A DNA stretch of 64,000 nt from contig NZ_AP023439.1 in the NCBI RefSeq assembly GCF_014701095.1, forward strand, positions 7,180,001 through 7,244,000. Direction: 5' to 3'. Source of the stretch: Streptomyces tuirus. GTDB taxonomy: Bacteria > Actinomycetota > Actinomycetes > Streptomycetales > Streptomycetaceae. Position numbers and translations under genes: made by a program. Below the pieces are notes generated by a model. That model made no database searches, was not told the DNA's origin, and worked only from the letters and a program-made list of their open reading frames with translations. The stretch's first letter is position 1, and the number at the start of each line of letters is the position of its first letter. Shown piece by piece: positions 55,148 to 64,000 of this stretch.

Positions 55148-57141
55148 GACGTTCCTGCCCCTGGGGTCGCGTGTGCGGCGGGCGGGGACTGGACGTGAAA
55201 GACGTGCGCGGGAGCCCGCCCCGGTTCCAGCCGCACGTAGTTGTTCCTGCTCCAGTGGTAGGTCGCGCCGGTGAGCTCGTCGCGCACCGGCACCGACTCG
55301 TGCCAGTCCAGGCCGAGTTGCGGCATGTCGAGCGAGACCGTGCCCTCCTGGGCGTGATGCGGGTCGAGGTTGGCGACCACCACGACGACATCGGATCCGC
55401 TGCGCTTGCTGTACGCGATGAGCGCGTCGTTGTCGGTGTGGTGGAAGCGGAGGTTTCTGAGCTGGTGCAGTGCCCGGTGTTCCCGCCGGATGGTGTTGAG
55501 GCGGGTGAGCAGCGGGGTGATGGTGCGGCCCTCGCGTTCGGCCGCCGCCCAGTCGCGATGCCGGAGCTGGTACTTCTCCGAGTCGAGGTATTCCTCGCTG
55601 CCCTCGCGCAGCGGGGTGTTCTCGCACAGTTCGTAGCCGGAGTAGATGCCCCAGGCCGGTGACAGCGTCGCGGCGAGCACGGCCCGGACCTCGAAGGCGG
55701 GACGGCCGCCGTGCTGGAGGTAGGCGTGCAGGATGTCGGGGGTGTTGGGGAAGAAGTTGGGCCGCATGTAGGAGGCGGCCTCACCCGACAGCTCCGTCAG
55801 GTACTCGGTCAGTTCCTGCTTGGAGGTGCGCCAGGTGAAGTAGGTGTAGGACTGCTGGAAGCCGATCTGGGCCAGGGTGTGCATCATCGCCGGCCGGGTG
55901 AACGCCTCGGCCAGGAAGATCACATCGGGGTCGGTGCGGTTGATCTCGCCGATCACCCGCTCCCAGAACACCACCGGCTTGGTGTGCGGGTTGTCCACCC
56001 GGAAGATCCGCACCCCGGCGTCCATCCAGTGCCGCAGCACCCGCACCGTCTCCGCGACCAGACCGTCCATGTCGGCGTCGAAGGCGATGGGGTAGATGTC
56101 CTGGTACTTCTTCGGCGGGTTCTCCGCGTAGGCGATGGTGCCGTCGGGGCGGTGGTGGAACCACTCCGGATGCTTCTGCACCCACGGATGGTCCGGTGAG
56201 CACTGCAGCGCGAAGTCCAGCGCCACCTCCATGCCCAGCTCCCGCGCCCGCCCGACGAACCGGGTGAAGTCCTCCAGCGTGCCCAGGTCGGGGTGCACGG
56301 CGTCGTGCCCGCCCTCCGGCGAACCGATCGCCCAGGGCACGCCGACGTCGTCCGGGCCGGGGGAGAGGGTGTTGTTCCTGCCCTTGCGGAACGTCGTCCC
56401 GATGGGGTGGATCGGCGGCAGGTAGACCACGTCGAAGCCCATCGCCGCGATCGCCGGCAACCTGCGGGCGGCGGTGCGGAAGGTGCCGTGGGGCTGCTCG
56501 GGCGTGCCCTCCGAGCGCGGGAAGAACTCGTACCACGAGCCGTACAGGGCCCGCTCCCGCTCCACCAGCAGCGGCAGCGGCTCACTGCTGGTCACCAGGT
56601 CCCGCAACGGATGCCGCTCCAGGACCGCGTCCACCTCCGGCGTCAGCGCCGCCGCGAGTCTGTCGGCCGTGGGCAGCGAGTCGTCGCGCAAGGCCTCCGC
56701 GGCGGCGAGCAGCACCTCGCGGCCGGCTTCCTTCGGCACGCCGGCCGCCGCCCGCTCGTAGAGCTCCGCGCCCTCCTCCAGGACCAGGCCCGGGTCGATG
56801 CCCGCCGGGACCTTTATGCCCGCCGTGTGACGCCAGGTGGCCACCGGGTCGCTCCAGGCCTCCACCCGGTACGACCAGCGGCCGACGGCGTTCGCGCTGA
56901 CCTCGGCGCCCCACCGGTCGCTGCCGGGAGCGAGCTCGCGCATCGGCGTCCACGGGCCGGGACGGCCCTCGGGGTCCTTCAGCACGACATTGGCGGCCAC
57001 CGCGTCGTGCCCCTCCCGGAACACGGTGGCGGTGACCTCGAACGTCTCACCCACGACCGCCTTCGCCGGCCGGTTGCCGCTCTCCACGGCCGGGCGGACG
57101 TCCCGTACCGGGATACGGCCGATGGCCCGGGTCCTACTCAT
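55144..57141 (-). CDS. glgE: Alpha-1,4-glucan:maltose-1-phosphate maltosyltransferase
   Basis: 665 residues, GH13_3. IGRIPVRDVRPAVESGNRPAK at the N-terminus starts the beta-sandwich N domain. The catalytic domain contains VYLPPIHPIGTTFRKGRNN, ALDFALQCSPDHPW, GVRIFRVDNPHTKPV (nucleophile Asp), IFLAEAFTRPAMM (acid/base Glu) and FPNTPDILHAYLQ (third Asp). It extends linear alpha-1,4-glucan by maltosyl units from maltose 1-phosphate. The ATG at 57141 follows GGAGGTGAGG. It is the first gene of the operon. From memory, the second S. coelicolor glgE operon supplies glycogen in aerial hyphae. Confidence 0.95.
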
Positions 57142-57215
57142 GGTCCTCACCTCCACCGTGCTCGAAAGCCGGGCCGCGGGGCCCGGTTCAGGGGACAAGA
57201 AGTGCGGAAAGGGCG

Positions 57216-57584
57216 CTACCTCCCCGCGGTGGATCTCCGCTCGGCTGCCGGAGGTCTCCGCTCCGCCGCCGAAGGTCTGCGTCTGACCGCCGCGGCCGGA
57301 CGAGGCCGTTCCACGGGTTCCTGCAGACAGGTGACGTGCTGCTCCTGGAGGCAGGTGATCTGCTGCTCCTCCAGATACGTGACCTGGTTGGTGCGCAGGT
57401 ACCGCTCGGCCGCGTCCGCCGCCTCCCGTGCGCAGCGCTTGCCCATCAGCACGCAGAGCGTGTAGCCGGAGTCCTCGAACGTGGTCCGCACCGTGCGGTC
57501 GTTCGGTGCCGCGAGCATCACGCGTTCCCAGGCCCGGTAACGCCGCAACTGCCGGGCGACTTCGGCTTTGGCGGGTAGCAGCAT
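57216..57584 (-). CDS. DUF5133 domain protein with C-terminal octad repeats
   Basis: 122 residues. The first 65 match DUF5133 (MLLPAKAEVARQLRRYRAWE, DSGYTLCVLMGKRCAREAAD, AAERYLR). The C-terminus has three eight-residue repeats, VTYLEEQQ, ITCLQEQH and VTCLQEPV, followed by an Arg/Ala/Pro tail with AAERR twice. The repeats would place Cys/Tyr and Leu in register on a helix. The gene lies 74 bp upstream of glgE in the same direction. AAAGGTG precedes the ATG. Confidence 0.75.
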   Translation of the reverse strand: MLLPAKAEVARQLRRYRAWERVMLAAPNDRTVRTTFEDSGYTLCVLMGKRCAREAADAAERYLRTNQVTYLEEQQITCLQEQHVTCLQEPVERPRPAAAVRRRPSAAERRPPAAERRSTAGR

Positions 57585-57945
57585 GGCGCCGATCACCTTT
57601 CGGGGCTCGAGGGGCACGGTCTCCCGACGGTCGGACGGCGACCGTGCGCACAGCGGCACGGATTCCGTAACGGCGATCGAGTTCTTCACACATGGTGCAC
57701 GCGTGACGACGCAGCGTCTTGTTGGATCTTCAACCAGTGGCGGCTCTGCTGCGCCGTTCGGGCCGCCTCGACCGCTCACCTGTGGGCCACACCGCCTCAA
57801 CCGTGCGCTCGTGTTGCACGAACGGGCTAGCACCCTCAGGCTGAGGGTGACTCAGAAGCGATAGGCGCTCACGTTCCGTGTTCGGGGCTCGCCCGCACTC
57901 CGCGGGAGCGAGAAGGAGCTGAGCTTCGCGGTGAGGAGCCGACCG
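57585..57945. other. 361-bp divergent control region between the DUF5133 and GHKL genes
   Basis: The region separates the minus-strand DUF5133/glgE unit from the plus-strand GHKL/glgX unit, so it probably controls both glycogen transcripts. It contains the hairpin at 57831-57849. A weak GGCT-N16-GGGTGA pattern overlaps that hairpin. I saw no small gene in it. Confidence 0.5.
57831..57849. repeat. Short perfect palindrome in the divergent glg control region
   Basis: CACCCTCA-GGC-TGAGGGTG, an 8-bp stem with 3-base loop, about 97 bp upstream of the GHKL/glgX start. As no gene ends here, an operator or attenuator role is more likely than termination. Confidence 0.5.
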
Positions 57946-58454
57946 ATGAAGACCGCAGTGCCCTGCTACTACCACCTCGACGTGGAAGTCAGCCCGGAAC
58001 GCGTGGGACAGGTCAGCCGCATTCTGGCCGCTCACCTGAAGTTCTGGGACCTGGACAACCTGGTCCAGCCCGTCTGCGGCGGTGCCGAGATGCTGCTCAA
58101 GGCCATCGACGAATACGCCACGGACAAGAACACGTCGATCGAGATGTGGTGGAACGGGCAGCACCTGATCACCGCCATCGGGGACAACGACCGTGCCCTG
58201 CGCCCGGACCAGGAGCTCCGTGGCTGCCTGGAGCACCTCGCGGCGATGAGCGACGGCTGGGGCTGCTGTGCGACCGAGACCGGCAGCAAGGTCATCTGGT
58301 TCTCGCAGCGTGCCCGCGCCGGTGAGCGCGTCCCGCTGGTGCCGACCGCTCCCGCGCCGCGGGAGAGCGAGGGTCTCGACGTGCCCCGCGAGGAGCGCGT
58401 CGCGCAGCTCGCCGGACCGGCCAGTACTCCGGGCGACGTCCTGGAGGACGCCCG

Positions 58455-58458
<4 letters not shown>
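57946..58458 (+). CDS. Degenerate GHKL-ATPase-like (RsbW-like) protein coupled to glgX
   Basis: 170 residues. The strand-helix order resembles RsbW-like ATPases: VCGGAEMLLKAIDEYATD at the N-box position, HLITAIGDNDRALRPD at the G1 position and LEHLAAMSDGWGCCATETGSKVIWF at the end. The N-box Asn is missing and there is no glycine-rich G2 box, so ATP binding is doubtful. This family assignment is an inference from pattern. The ATG at 57946 has GAGGAG seven bases upstream. The stop overlaps the glgX GTG start (GTGA), implying coupled translation. Confidence 0.65.
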
Positions 58459-60608
<2,150 letters not shown>

Positions 60609-60648
60609 GGGGAGCGGCCCGGGCCGGCGCTCGTGGAGCGGGCCCGGG

Positions 60649-61452
60649 TCAGCGCTCGCGGCGCGCGGTCACCGTGAACTGCGCGCCGTCGTGGTCCCGC
60701 AGCACCGCCTCGTCGCTGCTCTGGGACAGGACGCTGCCGCCGTGCAGTTCCGCCGCGCGGGCGCAGCCCTCCACGTCGTCGACGGAGAAGTGCACCTGCC
60801 AGTGCGGCCGGATCGCGGGGTCGGGGGCCGCCTCCAGGGCGCCGGACTCGATCCGGGCCACCACGTCCCCGCGGCTGCGCAGCACCACCTCCCCGCCCTC
60901 GTAGTGGACCTCGCAGCAGCCGGGCCGCTCCGTCGCCCATTCGAGGATCTCGCCGTAGAAGATCGCCGCGTCGAAGGCGTCACGGGTGTGGAGCGTGATG
61001 AAGGCCGGCTGGGCGTTGCGCCAGGTCTCCCAGTCGGTGAAGAGGTCGCCCTCCCAGATGCCGAAGGTCGCCCCGTCCCGGTCGGCCAGCAGCGCCGCCC
61101 GCCCCGGCGGCAGGGAGATCGGACCGACCGCGACCGTGCCCATGCGCTCCTGCACCCGCGCGACCGCCGCGTCCGCGCTGCGCACCGCGAAGTACGGCGT
61201 CCACGCCACGGCCATCTGCCACATGGCCGCCACCCCCGCGATCCCGGCCACCGGCGAGCCGTCGACCAGCGCGATCCGGAACCGGTCGCCGAGCTTGGCC
61301 GGCCGCCACTGCCAGCCCAGCACGGCGCCGTAGAACTCCTCGGTCGCCTGGACGTCACGGCTCGTCAGGCTGACCCAACAGGGCGCGCCGAACACGGACT
61401 GTGATGAGACGACGTCCTTGGTGCCGGAGGAGGTGGGCATCTCGTGGTTCAT
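60649..61452 (-). CDS. Two-domain VOC (glyoxalase-like) protein
   Basis: 267 residues with two vicinal-oxygen-chelate domains: CWVSLTSRDVQATEEFYGAV begins the first and FITLHTRDAFDAAIFYGEIL the second, ending HFSVDDVEGCARAAELHGG. The substrate is unknown; similar Streptomyces proteins resemble the HppD-like VOC group. The ATG at 61452 lacks a clear ribosome site. A textbook SigB-like promoter lies about 90 bp upstream. Confidence 0.83.
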   Translation of the reverse strand: MNHEMPTSSGTKDVVSSQSVFGAPCWVSLTSRDVQATEEFYGAVLGWQWRPAKLGDRFRIALVDGSPVAGIAGVAAMWQMAVAWTPYFAVRSADAAVARVQERMGTVAVGPISLPPGRAALLADRDGATFGIWEGDLFTDWETWRNAQPAFITLHTRDAFDAAIFYGEILEWATERPGCCEVHYEGGEVVLRSRGDVVARIESGALEAAPDPAIRPHWQVHFSVDDVEGCARAAELHGGSVLSQSSDEAVLRDHDGAQFTVTARRER

Positions 61453-61539
61453 GGCAGTCGCGTCCTGATCTCGTCGGCCTGGCAGCCACCGGAGGATTGA
61501 CACCAGTGTCCAACCGGAACCCCTGTGGGCGCCTGCCGA

Positions 61540-61563
61540 GTACCCCGGCGGGGGCGCCGAAAC
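61540..61563 (-). promoter_or_regulatory. SigB-like promoter of the two-domain VOC gene
   Basis: On the minus strand, GTTT (61563-61560) is followed after 14 bases by GGGTAC (61545-61540), a full match to the SigB-type consensus. The -10 is 88 bp before the VOC start. Confidence 0.6.
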
Positions 61564-61698
61564 GGCGTCCGGCCTGGTCCGCCCCGGTGGCACCGGGCGG
61601 GCCGAGTGACGACGATGGATGGGACAGACACTGCGTCAAGGTACTCAAGCACCCGCTGGGGCCTCCGGCGCAGCGGCGCACCGGACCCGGAGGTGACC

Positions 61699-62019
61699 AT
61701 GCCCACGGACGGAGGCTCGGATCGGATCGTCGCGCTGCAGGAGGAGGTCCAGCAGCTGAAGGAGGCGGTCGCCTCCCACGCCGTCGTGGACCAGGCGATC
61801 GGCATGGTCGTCGCGCTCGGCCGGATCTCCCCCGACCAGGGGTGGGCCGTGCTGAAGGAGGTCTCCCAGCACACCAACATCAAGCTGCGCAACGTCGCGG
61901 AACTGATCCTCGTCTGGGGGCGCACGGGCGTGATGCCCGAGGAGATCCGGGCCGCCCTGGAAGAGGCCCTGGATCGCGCCGGACCGACGCAGATCCCGGG
62001 CTCGCCGCCACAACTGTGA
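61699..62019 (+). CDS. ANTAR-domain protein
   Basis: 106 residues. A coiled-coil start (IVALQEEVQQLKEAVASHAV) leads into VDQAIGMVVALGRISPDQGW and VLKEVSQHTNIKLRNVAELI, the ANTAR RNA-binding helices. ANTAR proteins bind paired hairpins in nascent RNA and prevent termination. No receiver or GAF domain is fused to it. The ATG at 61699 has GGAGGT upstream. It converges with the following sigma gene, with 19 bp between the stops. Confidence 0.88.
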   Translation: MPTDGGSDRIVALQEEVQQLKEAVASHAVVDQAIGMVVALGRISPDQGWAVLKEVSQHTNIKLRNVAELILVWGRTGVMPEEIRAALEEALDRAGPTQIPGSPPQL

Positions 62020-62038
62020 TCCCCGGCGGCGCCCGCTT

Positions 62039-62830
62039 TCACCGGGCCTCGGCCAGCAGTTCCTCACGCAGATGGGCGAAGCAGCTGCTGAGCAATCGGG
62101 AGACGTGCATCTGTGAGATGCCGAGCTGCTCCGCGATGCGGCTCTGCGTCATGCCCTTGAAGAACCGCAGATAGAGAATGATCCGCTCGCGCTCCGGCAG
62201 TGCCTCGAGACAGGGCCTGACGGCGACGCGGTTGACGACGGTGTCGAAGGCCGGGTCGGGCCCGCCGATCGCGTCCCCGAGGGCGTACCCGTCGGTCCCG
62301 GGCATCTCCGCCTCCAGCGACAGCGCGGAGAAGCACTCCAGGGCCTCCATGCCGGTGCGCACCTCGCCCTCGGTGAGCTGGGCGTACTCGGCGATCTCGG
62401 CGATCGTGGGGGAGCGCCCCGGGGTGGTCTGCGCCAGCTCCTTGGAGGCGTGCCGCACCCGGTTGCGCAGGTCCTGGACCCGGCGGGGCACGTGCAGTGT
62501 CCACATGTGGTCACGGAAGTGGCGCTTGATCTCGCCGGTGACCGTCGGTACCGCGTACGCCTCGAAGGCGTTGCCGCGGGCCGGGTCGTAGTGGTCGACC
62601 GCCTTCACCAGGCCGAGAGCCGCCACCTGGTACAAGTCCTCCAGGGCCTCGCCACGGCCCCGGAAGCGGACGGCGATCCGCTCGGCCATGGGGAGCCAGG
62701 CCTCGACAAGCTCGTCCCGCAGGGTTTTGCGCTCGGGCCCCTCGGGCAGCCGCGCGAGGCGCGCGAACGCCGCGGCGGTGTCGGGGGCGTCGTCGTGGGG
62801 GTGCGTTCGGGTGCTGCCGGCGATACGCAT
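62039..62830 (-). CDS. SigB/SigF-family RNA polymerase sigma factor (second copy)
   Basis: 263 residues. Region 2 reads RFRGRGEALEDLYQVAALGL and VPTVTGEIKRHFRDHMW; region 4 reads LPERERIILYLRFFKGMTQ and SRIAEQLGISQMHVSRLLSS. It is close to the sigma factor at 32471-33334 throughout regions 2 and 4 but has its own N-terminus (MRIAGSTRTHPHDDAPDTA). No anti-sigma gene adjoins it. The ATG at 62830 follows AGGGAGGT. Confidence 0.93.
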   Translation of the reverse strand: MRIAGSTRTHPHDDAPDTAAAFARLARLPEGPERKTLRDELVEAWLPMAERIAVRFRGRGEALEDLYQVAALGLVKAVDHYDPARGNAFEAYAVPTVTGEIKRHFRDHMWTLHVPRRVQDLRNRVRHASKELAQTTPGRSPTIAEIAEYAQLTEGEVRTGMEALECFSALSLEAEMPGTDGYALGDAIGGPDPAFDTVVNRVAVRPCLEALPERERIILYLRFFKGMTQSRIAEQLGISQMHVSRLLSSCFAHLREELLAEAR

Positions 62831-63508
62831 GGTGCGTACCTCCCTGAGCAGGTGCTGAGTATGGACAGACACCGTGGGAAACGCGGCCTCGGACTTCTCG
62901 GAAAAGCACCGGGGGCCCGGGCGGCCGGCTCCCCACGCACGTGCCTCCTGTCCGAAGCACTAGTAATTCAGACAATACGGCATTTGGGGGACGTGGGCGC
63001 TCTCGCGGTCGCGGCAATTCCGGGGCGCCTCCTGACCTCGCTCGACCTCACCCCGGGCCGATCGGCTCTGCCGCAGAGCCGATCGGCCGCATGGAGCGGA
63101 GACCTTCCCCGACGAGCCGGCCGACGCGCTCGCCGGCGTCCGGCGGCCGATCCGGCGGCGCCTACGACGGCAGCCGCCCGGCCCGCGGCCCCCCGGCGGG
63201 CCGCCGACGCCCTGCACGGGCTCCTTCTCGGCACCCCTCACCACTTCCGGGTCCTGTTCGTCGCGGCCGCGCTCGGCGTCACCCTGGCCTCGGCCGCTGG
63301 GCTGTCCGGCCCATGGATCTTCACTCGTGGAAGTGATGTGCGGCACGCCGGTGCAAGCGCTTTCTCCGTCCGGTTCCGGATAATTGCTGGGCACGGCTTG
63401 ATCACCGATCAAAAAGGATGAACTGCCTGGCCACAGCGCATTCTGCTCATTTGACAGTGCGCTGAGACCACAGATAGGAAGCAGCTTCAGAGGTCGAGAG
63501 GGTGCAGC
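62831..63508. other. 678-bp interval without a convincing gene
   Basis: The interval is a divergent region between the second sigma gene and the last gene. It holds the 15-bp hairpin at 63056-63088 and, near its right end, a perfect -35 TTGACA (63451-63456) with TAGGAA 18 bases on (63475-63480) as a weak -10 for the final gene. A plus-strand open frame ending at 63421 encodes a hydrophobic segment (VLFVAAALGVTLASAAGL), but no start with a ribosome site was found. A missed small membrane protein or small RNA is possible. Confidence 0.5.
63056..63088. repeat. 15-bp perfect hairpin in the divergent region
   Basis: GGCCGATCGGCTCTG (63056-63070), loop CCG, and its exact complement (63074-63088). 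It would form a very stable stem. No annotated gene ends nearby. Confidence 0.75.
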
Positions 63509-64000
63509 GTGTACGAGCCGAACGTGGTCGGGGACTGGCAGGAGTACGACGAGCATGCCGGTCTGCGCGTCCGCGTCCACCGTCTGGAACTGGCCGAGCC
63601 GCCCCGCGGCCGGGACGACGCCGCCGACGGGCTGACGTACTTCTGCCTCCGGGTGACGGTCGAGAACCGCGGCAACCGCCATCTCGGCGTCCACCTCGAG
63701 GACGGCCAGATCGACGTCCGGCTCGGCCCGGACGGGGAGAGCGCCTTCATCGACTGGCGCAACTCACAGTTCATCGAGGGCTTCGACGTCTATCCGCTGC
63801 GCCGGGCCACCGCCGTGCTCTACGCGGCGGGTGCCGAGGCCGCGTTGAGCCTCGTCGACGTCCAGGTGCAGTTGCGCGTCGAGGAGGAGTGGACCGAGCG
63901 CCGGCTGTGGGCGGGCGGCATCGGGGCGCACGAGGGAGCCGTCGGCGGCCAGCAGGGCGCGGTGCGGGACAGCCTGGCGCACCAGGTGAGCGTCTTTTTG
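63509..64000 (+). CDS. Hypothetical beta-rich protein (3'-truncated by window edge)
   Basis: The first 164 residues are present, and the C-terminus runs past the window. The start is GTG at 63509 with GAGAGGG upstream. It begins VYEPNVVGDWQEYDEHAGL, and DGLTYFCLRVTVENRGNRHL resembles the beta-sandwich of DUF4352-like proteins, but the match is only suggestive. No signal peptide is visible. The TTGACA element upstream suggests a housekeeping promoter. Confidence 0.65.
   Translation, partial: MYEPNVVGDWQEYDEHAGLRVRVHRLELAEPPRGRDDAADGLTYFCLRVTVENRGNRHLGVHLEDGQIDVRLGPDGESAFIDWRNSQFIEGFDVYPLRRATAVLYAAGAEAALSLVDVQVQLRVEEEWTERRLWAGGIGAHEGAVGGQQGAVRDSLAHQVSVFL

Noticed and set aside
62993..63421. 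Possible small plus-strand membrane-protein gene
   Set aside because: There is one hydrophobic segment, but no start codon with a usable ribosome site, and the rest is Arg/Pro/Ala-rich. It was left as a note in the intergenic entry.

Overview
The window is high-GC actinobacterial chromosome, almost certainly Streptomyces. The evidence is the very GC-rich third codon positions (which give long spurious antisense frames), frequent GTG starts, tightly packed short operons, and lineage-typical families: a WhiB protein, an ANTAR protein, DUF4032, DUF5133, DUF6480, SigB/SigF-type sigma factors with RsbW-like ATPases, and a GlgE-pathway operon. I saw no rRNA, tRNA, CRISPR array, integrase, transposase or prophage gene. 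Both ends cut genes: an F420-dependent oxidoreductase at the left and an unknown protein at the right.

Region 1 (1-13.4 kb) is mixed housekeeping and regulation: a class C beta-lactamase-fold serine hydrolase, a membrane-anchored protein kinase homologue whose catalytic residues are degenerate, a threonine dehydratase-like PLP enzyme, a TPR-protein/polyprenyl-synthase pair behind a striking dyad element, an AIM24 protein, an SGNH-hydrolase lipoprotein and a large LuxR-type (LAL) regulator. Region 2 (13.0-16.5 kb) is an overlapping three-gene signalling operon: a response regulator fused to a thioredoxin-reductase-like flavoprotein, a cyclic-nucleotide-domain histidine kinase, and a UBP-type zinc-finger protein.

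Region 3 (16.6-31.6 kb) carries a VOC protein, a tandem universal stress protein, a DUF4032 gene interrupted in frame by a REP-like palindrome, a metallo-beta-lactamase-fold hydrolase, AlkB, a TetR/FAD-dehydrogenase unit, DUF488, a WhiB protein with unusual cysteine spacing, a saccharopine-dehydrogenase-family enzyme with a divergent TetR gene, an ArgP/ArgO-like pair, an MFS exporter, a Crp-fold protein and a PLP decarboxylase.

Region 4 (31.8-48.6 kb) is a general-stress regulatory island: RsbW-like ATPases, a SigB/SigF-family sigma factor, a complete RsbR-RsbS-RsbT stressosome operon ending in two SpoIIE-type phosphatases, an RsbV-like antagonist, a PRC-barrel protein, a type II NADH dehydrogenase, a FUSC transporter, an acyl-CoA ligase and small membrane proteins. 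Region 5 (48.6-60.6 kb) is storage-carbohydrate metabolism: a YbdK-type ligase, then glgB, mak, treS and glgE on the minus strand, and glgX on the plus strand translationally coupled to a degenerate GHKL-type protein. Region 6 (60.6-64 kb) has a VOC protein, an ANTAR protein, a second SigB/SigF-type sigma factor and the start of an unknown gene.

Four SigB-like promoters of the form GNNT-N14/15-GGGTA(A/C) stand in front of the RsbV-like, PRC-barrel, DUF6480 and VOC genes. This suggests that one or both sigma factors control genes across 44-62 kb and tie stress signalling to glycogen/maltosyl-glucan metabolism. From memory the layout resembles the S. coelicolor SCO7314-SCO7341 region (sigM, stressosome, second glgE operon, debranching enzyme). 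That comparison was not checked.
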